Shown: in pieces, positions 34,114 to 46,690 of the stretch | Layout: every line of letters begins with the position of its first letter | Position numbering within the stretch: the first letter of the stretch is position 1 | NCBI GenBank assembly: GCA_032622095.1 | Contig: CP136063.1 | Coordinates: 282,961,426-283,025,425, forward strand | DNA from: Siphonodentalium dalli | Lineage: Eukaryota > Mollusca > Scaphopoda > Gadilida > Siphonodentaliidae | DNA: 64,000 nt | Direction of reading: 5' to 3' | Program-made: the position numbers and the translations under genes | Notes under the pieces: model-generated | Databases searched by the model: none | What the model was told of the DNA's origin: nothing | What the model saw: only the letters and a program-made list of their open reading frames with translations

Positions 34114-35183
34114 TAGACCATGTGTCATATCATATTTTTTAATAGACCATTGTCATATCACATTCTTTAATAGACCATTGTCATATCACATTCTTTTATA
34201 GACCATTTGTCATATCACATTCTTTAATAGACCATTTGTCATATCACATTCTTTAATTGACCATTTGTCATACCACATTCTTTAATAGACCATTTGTCAT
34301 ATCACATTCTTTAATAGACCATTTGTCATATCACATTCTTTCGGTCTGTAAGCAGATGTGTGGGCGCCTTATTCAAATTCGGAATTCATCCATGATCGAC
34401 GAACTTCAAGGTCATCTTCCATCGAAAAAGTATATAAAAAATCATAAATACATACAGGAGGATTCTTTATATGGGCAGATGTGTGGTAGTACCGTATATA
34501 TATATATTTTTTTCTTATTATGATTGTATGTTTAAATGTTATAAGATAAGGGGGGGGAGGGGGGGCTTGGGACCGTTCAAATTATTCCATCAGTTTGTTA
34601 CTTTGGAGGCAATTTTATGGTTAGATTTCGATTGTGAATTCAGACAGAATTGTAATTGAAATTAGGCAACACGTGCTTCTTGAATTTTTAAAACATTTGT
34701 TTTTTTACACATAAATAGCCTTCGTCCATATGAGTAGAGCACATACCTAAAAATTGAATTAAGAAAAAAGTGAATTATGTTTCTATATTTATAAAACGGC
34801 TTGCTTTATAGAAAACAGACTTCTTTTTCATGTGAGAAGAGCTATGTCGTCTGCATCTAAACTATCTACGCCCTTTGCATCTAAGCCATCTTTCAATCTA
34901 AGAACAAACTGGCCGATTTACATAATTTTGACTTTTTATTACACACCCATCCTACGCATAAAAGAAATACGTCAGTGCCAACCCGTGTGGTAATTCCTCT
35001 TAAACGACAGCGTATCGAAACCGTCTCTGCCATTGAGGAATCTCGTTCCAGTCCTACATCACCTCGTCGTCCAGTCGCCATTCCTCTTAAACGACAGCGT
35101 ATCGAAACCGTCTCTGCCATTGAGGAATCTCGTTCCAGTCCTACATCACCTCGTCGTCCAGTCGCCATTAGGAGTAGGCAAAT

Positions 35184-35915
35184 ATGCATCTAACACTGCA
35201 GTTAGGGCGGAATTGGGTAGCTATCCACATCGACGCTATTTGTAGAATGGCCGCATATGCTATTAAAATTTCTAATAATGTTGACAGTAACTTGATCAGA
35301 AATGCCATGATTGAACAACGTTCACCCGGCGTTCAGAAATCAATATTCAAAACGACGGCAGCATTTGGGTTAAATATCACCGACGGCACACAAGTTGTCA
35401 AGAATCTTACTAACTTGAGACAGCAGTTACAATCCAACTATCATAACGACTTTATTTTTAATATGAGCGATGAAGCATCTAAAACAGGGAGTAACAAACT
35501 ACGGATGTATCGCATTTTCAAAACTACTTTTCAAATGGAACCTTACTTGCTCAATACCCAATACAATGAAGACAAAATAGCATTCACGAGATTAAGAATA
35601 AGTAATCACGCCCTAGCGATAGAGCATGGTAGACATTACCAACCTCCGATACCCTTACCAGATAGAGTATGTACCTTTTGTTTCAATACAAAAAAGCAAA
35701 TAGAGGACGATGTTCACTTCATTATGGATTGTCCTCTTTACGCGTCACTGAGATCGGAATTATTTTCCATAATGGGAAATAATTACATAAATTTCCAACT
35801 ATTAGACAAAGAGTATCAATTCATAACTATTCTAGAAAACAGATGTCCTCGCATATGTGCGAAAATCTGCAACATGGTTAAACAATTCTTCAAACTCCGA
35901 ACAGAACAGTGTTAA
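35184..35915 (+). pseudogene. Non-LTR retrotransposon C-terminal tail, copy 5
   Basis: Protein-identical to copies 1-4, in the single module of unit 3. Confidence 0.75.
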
Positions 35916-36320
35916 ATCATTTCAGATTAATGAGCATAATAGATCTGAGAAACAAATCTTATTGAGATATACATTGATTATGGAATTACATGTATTGTGA
36001 ATATTATAGGACAGTATGCTTGTACCCACATTGATACACCATTATAGGTAGTATGTGGTAGTACCGTATATATATATATTTTTTTCTTATTATGATTGTA
36101 TGTTTAAATGTTATAAGATAGCATGCTTAATTTCACATGTATTGTTATAATATTGTTATAACCAGTATAATGTATTACACTGTATAGGGCAACCTACCCA
36201 TGTGGGTGTTATTGCTATTACACATTATTATTATTATAACAAACTTATCACACTGTGAAACTAAAATAAAGTGATAAATATCAATCTCCCCATGGGTCTC
36301 CCGACAACCTCCATTCAACC

Positions 36321-36756
36321 CTTTCAGTGCCACGAGCCGATCTGATCTGCCCTAATTTACGGTTTTAAAAACGGCCCTAAAAAATAATTTTAAAACAAAT
36401 TAGTTTTTTTTAAAGATTTTTTTGGGTATGTATAAGCATGCTATAGCAAATTTAAAAACAAACTGGATAAAACCTTAGGGGCATGTTATAACTCAAAACT
36501 ATCACCAAGTATTCATAATAATAATTTTTATGCCCATGAAAAACCTAAGATTCCCTGGCACTAAACCTACAAAATAAGTCTGTTAAAGAATATAAGAAAA
36601 AATTATTAAAATTGTACAAAATTGTACAAAATAATAACAAATGATGAAAAATTGTTAGGCCAATGCGTTCTCTTATATATGAGAGGCGACCTAAGAGAAT
36701 GCATTGGAACAGGGTATATGGGTTGATACAAAAATCGGAGCTGGCACTTAAAGGGT
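36321..36756. mobile_element. Family B TTAA-type element, unit 3
   Basis: Same ends and degraded hairpin as in units 1 and 2. Confidence 0.65.
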
Positions 36757-37091
36757 TAAAATCGGAATCCTTAGTTTCACCCTTATGTTTTTTTTATGTG
36801 CGATATTTATATGAAATGCGCAGTAATGATTTTACTCAAGCCCACGTATATTCAGACGCGTTCTGACAGCTTTGTTCGGTGCATAGATCTGTAGTTTTCT
36901 CTCGCTCTACAGGATTGTAATAGAATATATCACATTAAGGGTAACATTTTGATATATCTCAAGAGTACAAAGTCGTTGTAAATACGGACTGACTCGTGAT
37001 AATACATACGAGAATTTGGAATGTTAATTTGTATTGACACGAAATATAAGTACATAATGAAAAATCAAATTTTAAAAGAATACAGTCATGC

Positions 37092-37403
37092 ATGGGATTA
37101 AAGCAATATTGGGAGGCCATGGGCATTAGCCCAAACTTCAAAGGAATGGAATGGAACCCACAACTAGACTCTGACTCACATGATGATGTTGATATAATAA
37201 GCATGAAGAAAGAACTCTCCAAGTCGTTATCGAGAATAATCCCAATACATTATATCAAGGAACATTATGTGAAGAATATCAAACAATACCAAGTGAAGTT
37301 AAATGAGATCACTGATCGATGGGTGAGCTCAGGTAAAATACCTCACTATATTAAATATGACCCGCCATCAGGGACGTTTCCAGGCGTGTTTTGGTACCGG
37401 TAA
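37092..37403 (+). CDS. Unknown frame cut by hAT, unit 3
   Basis: Identical to the unit 1 and 2 copies. Native sequence ends at 37,368. Confidence 0.5.
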   Translation: MGLKQYWEAMGISPNFKGMEWNPQLDSDSHDDVDIISMKKELSKSLSRIIPIHYIKEHYVKNIKQYQVKLNEITDRWVSSGKIPHYIKYDPPSGTFPGVFWYR

Positions 37404-38549
37404 CCGGTATGGGCACCCAAACTAAAAGCGCCCAAAAAATTAAAATTAAAAAATTAAAAATTAAAAAAAAAATACTTTTGTTTTATTGAATAAAGTGTTC
37501 CTAACTCAGAAAAACTAAAACAGACTTACAATAAATCGTCAAATAAAGCATAAATTTGTCATTGTACGCATTTGTACGGCAATATTTTCGGTACGATCTT
37601 CAAACTTCGATCACGGAAACATTTTAAAGTGGGTCCCCCCCCCCCTGGATTGGCAAACAGAATAGTTGGTATACCATTCAACTGAGCTCGGATTTGGGCG
37701 GAATTAAGATTATTTACCCCATTATATGTGCAGCTAGGAGGATATCCCCGGATTATAACAAGTACACATAAAATATAAAATGATCTTCCGACAATATTTA
37801 CTATTGCCGTATTGGCCTTCCGTAGTTATTTTTATCAATTTAGTCGATAGTCTCCCTTTTAAAAGTTTTGAAAGTCTTAGATTTGAAATGGGTCGCCCAA
37901 GAACAACTGGTGGTAGTCACAATAAAACGTCAGCTACCTATAATTCTAAGCGAACAGATAATGCCAAAAAATCAGAAGGACAGGCACAATGCATCAAAGA
38001 TAATTTTAGGACTGCAAGTCATCCCGAAGCCCCGCCGATCGTTTCTGTAGATTGTAGTTCTGATTGTACAACAACCTCATCATCAACCTCCAGTGGTGCC
38101 ACAACTTCGACTACTGTTGGTGCCGATGGTGACAATGAAACCGGTGCTGTGTCTAGTCATAACAAACGACAAAGGCTTAATGCCAACGACGACACACCTG
38201 ATTCAGAAAATTCATGCATGGATCAAGATGATCCTGACGGGAGAAAAGACAACAGACAAGCGAAATGGGAAATACAATTCCCATTTCTATGTTTTTCGGT
38301 CGCGAAAATGTCATGGACATGCAAAATATGCACTGTTAGTAAAAATGTATCAAATTGACTTTCTAGCCAAGACATAAATAATGCTCCAGGAGGCCTCAGA
38401 TTCACTCTCAGAGCACTGAAATTTGCTAAATTTCCAGGGGGAGGACCCCCGGACCCCCCTTATGCACCCCCAACTCAGGCATGCGGCCTTCGGATATGCC
38501 TTTGGCATATCAAACAGGTGTTCCCAAAAAAAACCTGGAAACTTCACTG
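37369..38549. mobile_element. hAT-type element, unit 3
   Basis: CCCGCCAT duplications at 37,361-37,368 and 38,550-38,557. Ends as in unit 1. Confidence 0.88.
37780..38358 (+). pseudogene. Truncated hAT transposase N-terminus, unit 3
   Basis: Same 192 codons. One synonymous C/T difference near 38,199 separates it from units 1 and 2. Confidence 0.55.
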
Positions 38550-38979
38550 CCCGCCATATCAAATCCAGTCGTAATTCAGGATTTTTTTTACCCTGTGCCA
38601 ATGCATTCTCTTATATATGCGAGTCGACAATAGGTCGCCTCGCATATATAAGAGAATGCATTGGCCTAACAATTTTTTACAATTTTAATAATTTTTTCTT
38701 GTATTCTTTAACAATTTTATAATTTCACCCATACAGAGACCCAGACAAACATGAGCAGACGACACTCTTCTATATGCTTCTATATATGTGTGGGGGTCCC
38801 TGCAGGGTAATGGATGTTTTTTATTTTATGTCCTAAAAATTGTAAGAAACATTTATTTATAAAAAATGATAAAAAATTGTTAGGCCAATGCATTCTCTTA
38901 TATATGCGAGGCGACCTATGTTCGACTCGAATATATAAGAGAATGTATAAAGTCCAGATAAAGGGACCAATTGTCATTA

Positions 38980-39207
38980 ATATAAAATGATTTATTAGCT
39001 CATTCCATAGCTTTCGGCCATAGGCCTTCGTCAGTGGAAAACGATTAACACAGTAAAGTCTACATGTTGCTCTGACATCAACTCATTCGTAAATTTACGA
39101 ATGAGTTGATGTCAGAGCAACATGTAGACTTTACTGTGTTAATCGTTTTCCACTGACGAAGGCCTATGGCCGAAAGCTATGGAATGAGCTAATAAATCAT
39201 TTTATAT
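38980..39207. repeat. Perfect 228-bp palindrome, unit 3
   Basis: Same arms, centre between 39,093 and 39,094. Confidence 0.95.
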
Positions 39208-39347
39208 AAGAGAATGCATTGGCACAGGGTAAAAAAATCCCGACTTACGACTGGATTTGATATGGCGGGTCACATATTATATATGAGTGGATCCTGCTGG
39301 ATGCATCACGATAACATTTATTCATGACTCAAGTAAAGGAGGTGAGA

Positions 39348-39669
39348 ACCATTCCTTCATGACTCAAGTAAAGGAGGTGAGAACCATTCCTTCTTTCCAT
39401 GCACTGTTTATAAAAGCCTTGGAAAAGATATTAATGCTTTCCAAATAAATGTCAATCAAAATAGCCTACTATCATCAACCGGTGTGACAATTTTCATTGA
39501 TGGATCAAGTCTTGGTAACCCTGGTCCCACAGGATGTGCAGCTGTATTTTATTTCACTTTGATTCTGGATGAACCTTTCATAATCAAAGAGAGCCTCTAC
39601 AGAAACGGTTATAGTATTTTTGCTGAACTCAAAGCCTTTGAACTTTGTACAAAATTTCTCATTCTTTAA
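39348..39669 (+). pseudogene. RNase H fragment, end of unit 3
   Basis: Same fragment again, followed by the 29-bp repeat and then the 123-bp satellite. It shows that a fourth unit starts here but is replaced by satellite. Confidence 0.75.
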
Positions 39670-40027
39670 TAGACCATGTGTCATATCATATTTTTTAATA
39701 GACCATTGTCATATCACATTCTTTAATAGACCATTGTCATATCACATTCTTTTATAGACCATTTGTCATATCACATTCTTTAATAGACCATTTGTCATAT
39801 CACATTCTTTAATTGACCATTTGTCATACCACATTCTTTAATAGACCATTTGTCATATCACATTCTTTAATAGACCATTTGTCATATCACATTCTTTCGG
39901 TCTGTAAGCAGATGTGTGGGCGCCTTATTCAAATTCGGAATTCATCCATGATCGACGAACTTCAAGGTCATCTTCCATCGAAAAAGTATATAAAAAATCA
40001 TAAATACATACAGGAGGATTCTTTATA

Positions 40028-42662
40028 TGGGCAGATGTGTGGGCGCCTTATCCAAATACGGAATTCATCCATGTTCAATGAACTTCATGGTCATCTTCCA
40101 TCGAAAAGTATAACAAAAATCATAAATACCGGTACATACAAGATTTTTCTATTCCTATTTTAAGCTGGTTAAGGTTTCTTAATCCATATCTGTACATGAC
40201 GTCAATCCTTTTTACTACCGGTACATTGTCTGTTGGGGGGGGGGGGGGTTGTTGGGGCTGCCAACTGCCAGTTCGATGAACTTCATGGGTAGATGTGTGG
40301 TCAACTTATTCAAATTCGAAATTCATCCATGATCGACGAACTTCATGGTCATCTTCCATCGTAAAAATATAACAAAAATCATAAATACATACAAGATTTT
40401 TCTATTCCTATTTTAAGCTGGTTTCTTAATCCATATCTGTACATGACGTCATGACCCCTGTTGGGGGGGGGGGGGGGGTTATTGGGGCTGCCAACTGATA
40501 TTTCATTTTGTGTTGCCTTTTTTAAGCCATGGATTGGTAGGACCTCTCATTTATCACCCCACCCATAAATGTTTAGCCTTACTTCATTTCCATTATGTAA
40601 ACAGATGTGTGGTCACCTTATTCAAATTCAGGATTCATCCATGTTCGATGAACTTCATGGTCATCTTCCATCGTGAAAGTACATAAAAAATCATAAATAC
40701 ATAAAGGAGGATGCTTTGTAGGGCAGATGTGTGGGCACCTTATCCAAATTAGGAATTCATCCATGTTCAATGAACTTCATGGTCATCTTCCATCGTGAAA
40801 CTACATAAAAAATCATAAATACATACAGAAGGATGCTTTATATGGGCAGATGTGTGGGCACCTTATCCAAATTAGGAATTCATCCATGTTCAATGAACTT
40901 CATGGTCAACTTCCATCGTGAAACTACATCAAAAATCATAAATACATACAGGAAGATGGTTTATATGGGCAGATGTGTGGGCACCTTATCCAAATTCGCA
41001 ATTCATCCATGTTCAATGAACTTCATGGTCAACTTCCATCGTGAAACTACATCAAAAATCATAAATACATACAGGAAGATGGTTTATATGGGCAGATGTG
41101 TGGGCACCTTATCCAAATTCGCAATTCATCCATGTTCAATGAACTTCATGGTCAACTTCCATCGTGAAACTACATCAAAAATCATAAATACATACAGGAA
41201 GATGGTTTATATGGGCAGATGTGTGGGCACCTTATCCAAATACGGAATTCATCCATGTTTAATGAACTTCATGGTCATCTTCCATCGTGAAAGTACATAA
41301 AAAATCATAAATACATACAGAAGGATGCTTTGTAGGGCAGATGTGTGGGCGCCTTATTCAAATTAGGAATTCATACTTGTTTAATGAACTTCATGGTCAT
41401 CTTCCATCGTGAAAGTATATAAACGAGAGGCCGATCACGATCGGCAGATGTTTAACCCATCCCTTGGCGATAGTAAATTGTTAAGATCAGAATCATAATC
41501 TTTTAATGTTGAATTATAGAGTATACTGTTATGATCTAAAGTAGTATATGACAAATGTACATAATAACCAGTAATAACACAAATTATTGGAATGTATGAG
41601 TCAATATAGAAGGGTTAATATAACATCTAAACTCTAGAGCCTGTCACCACTATCATAGTGTGAGCAGTTCTATTCATGTTGTTGCAAATTGCCATGTGAG
41701 ATATCAAAATAATATAATTATTTATTTAATGGAAAAGGTTAAAAGACATGGAATGGGTAAAAGGGGTTAAATCACCTATCTCTGCCCTGTTTGATCCAAT
41801 GTAGTCCCATCATCCAAGGACTTAGAGAGCTCCATTGGTCTAGTTAAATAAATTCACCTGGCTAAGTTGTGGTTAAAAAGATAGCTAAATCAATTTATCC
41901 AATAATTCACTGTGTCTCTTATACAGACCTAACATATGAGGGCTATAAATAACTCTCAAAGCAATAAACTATATTGTCTTTTATCTTGCTCACAGAGAAG
42001 CAGGTATTCATTAATTGTAAGTTACTTGGGTTATAATCTGGATAATTCTTAGTTTAAAAAGGGCCATATCTCTGGTATAACAAATTGGATCTAACCCATA
42101 TTCAAACTCGTTCTGTATTTAGAGTTGAGAAACTCACATACCAAATTTGGTTCCTATCAGATGAAAAATGGTTGATTTATCGAAGTACATGTATGTGTGA
42201 ATCATATGTCAAAGGACCATAACACCATTAAAAAAAATCCGATTAAACCCATATTCGAACTCGATCTGTATTTTGGGTCGAGAAACTCACATACCAAATT
42301 TGGTTCCGATCAGATAAAAAATGTTTGAGTTACGGCAGAATTCATTAATTCTAAGTCGAAAAAGGGCCATAACTCCGTAATAAAAAGTCGGATCAAACCC
42401 ATATTCGAACTTGATCTGTATTTTGGGCCGAGAAACTCACATACCAAATTTGGTTCCGATCAGATAAAAAATGTTTGAGTTATGGCAGAATGCGTGAATT
42501 CTAAGTTGAAAAAGGGCCATAACTCTGTAAAAAAAAGTCGGATCAAACCCATATTCGAACTCAATCTGTATTTTGGGCTGAAAACCCCATATACAAAATT
42601 TGGTTTTGATCAGGTAAAAAATGTTTGAGTTATCACATTACACGTAAAGTGTCTACGGACGG

Positions 42663-42693
<31 letters not shown>

Positions 42694-43900
42694 GACGGAC
42701 AGACGGACGGACGGACGGACGCACGACGAGTGGTCAATCCGGACAACGACACTATGTTTACCATACATGGTATGGGTAAACATAAAAATCATAAATAACA
42801 TACAGGAAGATGGTTTATATGGGCAGATGTGTGGTCCCCTTATCCAAATTAGGAATTCATCCATGTTCGATGAACTTCATGGTCATCTTCCATCGTGAAA
42901 GTATATAAAAAATCATAAATACATACAGGAAGATGGTTTATATGGGCAGATGTGTGGGCACCTTATCCAAATTAGGAATTCATCCATGTTCGATGAACTT
43001 CATGGTCATCTTCCATCGTGAAAGTATATAAAAAATCATAAATACATACAGGAAGATGGTTTATATGGGCAGATGTGTGGGCACCTTATCCAAATACGGA
43101 ATTCATCCATGTTCAATGAACTTCATGGGTAGATGTGTGGACGCCTTATTCAAATTAGGAATTCATCCATGTTCGATGAACTTCATGGTCATCTTCCATC
43201 ATGAAAGTACATAAAAAATCATAAATACAAACAAGAAGGATTCTTTATATGAGCAGATGTGTGGGCGCCTTATTCAAATTCGCAATTCATCCATGTTCAA
43301 TGAACTTCATGGTCATCTTCCATCGTGAAAGGACATAAAAAATCATAAATAACATAAAGAAGGATGCTTTGTAGGGCAGATGTGTGGGCGCCTTATTCAA
43401 ATTCGCAATTCATCCATGTTCAATAAACTTCATGGTCATCTTCCATCGTGAAAGGACATAAAAAATCATAAATAACATAAAGAAGGATGCTTTGTAGGGC
43501 AGATGTGTGGTCGCCTTATCCAAATTAGGAATTCATCCATGTTCAATGAACTTCATGGTCATCTTCCATCATGAAAGTACATAAAAAATCATAAATACAA
43601 ACAAGAAGGATTCTTTATATGAGCAGATGTGTGGGCGCCTTATTCAAATTCGCAATTCATCCATGTTCAATGAACTTCATGGTCATCTTCCATCGTGAAA
43701 GGACATAAAAAATCATAAATAACATAAAGAAGGATGCTTTGTAGGGCAGATGTGTGGTCCCCTTATCCGAATTCGGAATTCATCCATGTTCAATGAACTT
43801 CATGGGTAGATGCGTGGTCACCTTATTCAAATACGGATGGGTAGATGTGTGGTCACCTTATTCAAATACGGAATTCATCCATGTTCGACGAACTTCATGG
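40028..43900 (+). repeat. 123-bp satellite array
   Basis: The monomer contains GCAGATGTGTGGGCACCTTA, GAATTCATCCATGTTCAATG and AACTTCATGGTCATCTTCC. Spacing is 123 bp in the regular part (40,850-41,220) and irregular elsewhere, with deletions and inserted G-runs near 40,240 and 40,465. Since 123 is divisible by three, a 155-codon frame at 40,833-41,300 arises from the repeat; it is not evidence for a protein. One monomer sits in every 5.55-kb unit, so the large array and this satellite share origin. Confidence 0.92.
41424..42781 (+). mobile_element. Pearl-like / Helentron-like element nested in the satellite
   Basis: Begins CGAGAGGCCGATCACGATCGG (hairpin) and ATGTTTAACCCAT; ends with the hairpin CCATACATGGTATGG and ATGGGTAAAC. 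ATGTTTA(A)CCCAT and ATGGGTAAACAT are subterminal inverted repeats. The core has about four 135-bp monomers with AAAGGGCCATAACTC and ACATACCAAATTTGGTTCC, followed by an ACGG/ACAG microsatellite (42,656-42,722). Core repeats plus an ACGG-type microsatellite are the known layout of bivalve pearl elements. ATAAA flanks both sides, but the A-rich target leaves a 5-bp duplication uncertain. No coding capacity. Confidence 0.7.
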
Positions 43901-44241
43901 TCTATTTGAAAACAACAAAAGCTGGTTTCTTACTCCAAATCTGTACATGACATCAATACTGTATCTTACATTGTATAGGCGGGCTGCCAATTGTAATTTC
44001 ATATTGTGCCATTTTTAGGAGAGCATCACAACTGAAGGCAAACACTGTGTAAAATCTGAAGAGTCCAACACAATATATACATGTACAGTGGTTATTAATA
44101 AGCAGTTAATTTCTTATTCCTGTGCTGACTCTGCAAGCTTGATCCTGTGGATGTGTTTATAGGGTTATCAGGTTTTCATATCAGTGACATCACGGATGAC
44201 ATTTGCCATTGAAATTGAGGCCTTAAACCGGATGTATTCAT
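43901..44241. other. Satellite edge and unique sequence
   Basis: The array decays after 43,900. The following 340 bases have no recognised feature. Confidence 0.45.
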
Positions 44242-44424
44242 CGTTATGTGTGGAGGTAATGATCTTTCTGATCAGTCAGCCGAGTCCTCGTTATGTGTGG
44301 AGGTAATGATCTTTCTGATCAGTCAGCCGAGACCTCGTTATGTGTGGAGGTAATGATCTTTCTGATCAGTCAGCCGAGTCCTCGTTATGTGTGGAGGTAA
44401 TGATCTTTCTGATCAGTCAGCCGA
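44242..44424 (+). repeat. 47-bp minisatellite, four copies
   Basis: Unit CGTTATGTGTGGAGGTAATG followed by ATCTTTCTGATCAGTCAGCC and GAGTCCT. Copies are nearly exact; one reads GAGACCT. Confidence 0.92.
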
Positions 44425-44650
44425 GCAAGTGTTTCAGTGTCTGCTTACTCTGGAGTTGCACAAGAAGGAAGTTTTGGGCTCCAAGTTTGTCACATTTCTG
44501 CACTAACTGGATGTTGATAGTATAGACCACCGAAAGCTTACAATTTGATAGAAAGAAAATAAATTGAGCAAATGGTGCACCAACTGCATCAATACAATGT
44601 CCATTATTTATTATCAATTATTTATATGTTCCACAGACTAGTCATAATTA

Positions 44651-44869
44651 CAGTAATGCCCTAATTAATCGACTACTTAACCACAGCAGAATTATGGGTA
44701 ACTTTTCAGGATTTAGTCGGAAATACTAGTATGGCTTGATGTCATTCATCGGAAAGCTCTCGGGGAGAGCTTTCCGATGAATGGCAACAAGCCATATTTC
44801 CAACTAAATCCTGAAAAGTTACCCATAATTCTGCTGTGGTTAAGCAGTCGAATAATTAGGGCATTACTG
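44651..44869. mobile_element. Palindromic MITE with TA target (mariner-like)
   Basis: Arms of about 105 bp starting CAGTAATGCCCTAATTAATC are inverted copies with few mismatches, meeting near 44,760. TA flanks each end, as for Tc1/mariner-type elements. A half copy lies at 46,582-46,690. Confidence 0.72.
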
Positions 44870-44983
44870 TAGATACACAAGTTCGACATCAGAAGCTCTG
44901 TTTGGCATTATTTCACACGTCTGATTGGAGACGACCTGTGAACACAGGGACCATGAGACTATGACCATAGCGCTTTCCATTAA

Positions 44984-45298
44984 CCCTTTACCCAACAGAA
45001 GGGCCCTGTGCCAATACATTCTCTTATATATGCGAGTCGACCATAGGTCGCCTCGCATATATAAGAGAATGCATTGGCTTAACACATTAAATATTATAAA
45101 ATTGTTGAAGAATGTAAGAAAAGCATTGGCATGCAGAGAATGCATTGGCACAGGGCATAACTGTAACTATCACAATGTGGTCAAGGAGCCGGTTCCAATG
45201 ATACCCATATTTGTATGGTTCTATTGAGACAGACCGAAGATATTTTAGGCTGTTGAAGCTTTATTTGGCCGGTTTTGGCCGGTTTGTTGGGTAAAGGG
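44984..45298. mobile_element. TTAA MITE family A, 315-bp copy
   Basis: Standard ends with TTAA at 44,980-44,983 and 45,299-45,302. It carries one intact 69-bp hairpin (45,010-45,078). Its flanks (GCGCTTTCCAT and GATGAGACTTTGG) meet directly in the paralogue at about 46,372-46,397, which lacks the insertion. Confidence 0.85.
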
Positions 45299-45885
45299 TT
45301 AAGATGAGACTTTGGAATAAACAGCAGGGAACTTCCGCCAAATGGCAGCAGAAATTATATACAGATCTGGCACAACCACCCCACACCAGAAGGTTTATTT
45401 GGTACTCCAACTCCAACCAGCATCTTTGACAATACAGGATCAATTCATTAATTCTCTTGATCAACTTAAAGCCATAAAGACACCAAGGCACAGACGAGGA
45501 CCACAAAATTAAAGAACCACTCCACTCCACTATTCCTCTCAAACATGGCTATATTCTGATACTCACTTTATTTGTAGTGTATGTTGGGAAAATCAACATG
45601 CGCTACACTACCCATAATTCAAATGTCCCTCATAGCCCTACAACGCTATAAAAAAGTCATACGCAAATTATAATGGTAAATTTCCATGTTTATGTCCTTA
45701 GATATAAGATACAAGTGGATAAATTCCGACAGAAAAGAAGAATCATGTGAGATTCTATTCATGCAAAATGTCTTGATTTCTTGTGCTCATTTGATTTTCG
45801 CAAAAATTATGAAAGTAACATCATACAACATAACTGTCGTCCCTTATTCTCTTGTATTGTCTGGTTAACAAACATTTGAGACTCC

Positions 45886-46056
45886 AATATCGAGGAGCAC
45901 GCAATTAAACAAGATACTCACAGTCCTGGAAGAGCGTGATAATAAACTTTTGGAATACAAAAAGAAAAAGGACCATGATTTTCTAGATGTCATGCGTGAG
46001 ATGACAGCTGTGATGAGGGAACGAAGGGATGATGAGAACACGACCGTAGTGAGATG
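45886..46056 (+). pseudogene. Coiled-coil coding fragment, copy 1
   Basis: One frame reads VLEERDNKLLEYKKKKDHDF, then LDVMREMTAVMRERRDDEN: charged, heptad-like and surely once coding. The segment from GAGATGACAGCTGTGATGAG is then repeated with an indel, which breaks the frame. Such tails occur in Myb/SANT-like proteins linked with Harbinger transposons, but that link is only a guess. Copy 2 is at 46,205. Confidence 0.4.
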
Positions 46057-46204
46057 ACAGCTGTGATGAGGGAACGAAGGATGATGAGAACAAGACCATA
46101 GTGAGATGACAGCTGTGACGAGGGAACGAAGGGATCACGAGAACACGACCAATGATCTATTACTCGAGCTCATAGAGTTACGGAAAATTTCATTTCATTT
46201 ACAG

Positions 46205-46400
46205 AGCCAATATCAAGGAGCACGCAGTTGAACCAAATTCTAAAAGTTCTGGAAGAGCGTGACAATAAACTTTTGGAATACAAAAAGAAAAGGACCATGA
46301 TTTTCTAGATGTCATGCGTGAGATGACAGCTGTGATGAGGGAACGAAGGGATCATGAGACCATAACCATAGCACTTTCCATCAAGATGAGACTTTGGAAC
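46205..46400 (+). pseudogene. Coiled-coil coding fragment, copy 2
   Basis: Follows TTCATTTACAG, a plausible acceptor. It matches copy 1 closely but lacks one A in the AAAAAG run, a frameshift inside the KKKK stretch. It continues into KMRLWNKQQG, which in copy 1 lies beyond a TTAA MITE. Together the copies show a duplicated, decayed gene region. Confidence 0.42.
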
Positions 46401-46581
46401 AAACAGCAGGGACCTTCCACCAATGGAAATTATATACAGAGCTGGCACAACCGCCAAACCCCAGAAGGTTTATTTGGTACTCCAACCAGCATCTTTGACA
46501 ATACAGTATTTATTCTGTGTTTATTTGGTACTCCGACCAGCATATTTGACAATACAGGATTTATACATTACGTCCATATAC

Positions 46582-46690
46582 AGTAATGCTCTAAGTAATC
46601 GACTCCTTAACCATAGCAGAATTATGGGTAACTTTTCAGGATTTAGTCGGAAATATGGCTTGTTGCCATTCATCGGAAAGCTCTCCCAGA
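46582..46690 (+). mobile_element. Half copy of the mariner-like palindrome
   Basis: CAGTAATGCTCTAAGTAATC to GGAAAGCTCTCC matches one arm of 44,651-44,869. The second arm is absent; the 50-bp satellite begins instead. Confidence 0.7.

Larger units (their letters stand above)
19660..40045 (+). repeat. Tandem array of a composite unit of about 5.55 kb
   Basis: Three units are present: 19,660 (truncated)-25,363, 25,364-34,065 and 34,066-39,621, with a fourth starting at 39,622 and passing into a 123-bp satellite. Order within a unit: RNase H fragment, 29-bp repeat, one satellite monomer, retrotransposon tail module, family B element, unknown frame with a hAT insertion, nested palindromes. Units are nearly identical; they differ in poly-G and poly-C length, 29-bp copy number and rare substitutions (for example a C/T change giving Pro to Leu near 38,195). 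Unit 2 is longer because one module is triplicated. Confidence 0.95.

Noticed and set aside
42610-42864. 84-codon minus-strand frame rich in Arg-Pro-Ser-Val
   Set aside because: Produced by the ACGG/ACAG microsatellite.
45261-45542. 93-codon minus-strand frame
   Set aside because: It overlaps the end of a TTAA MITE and antisense of a decayed coding fragment; no motif.
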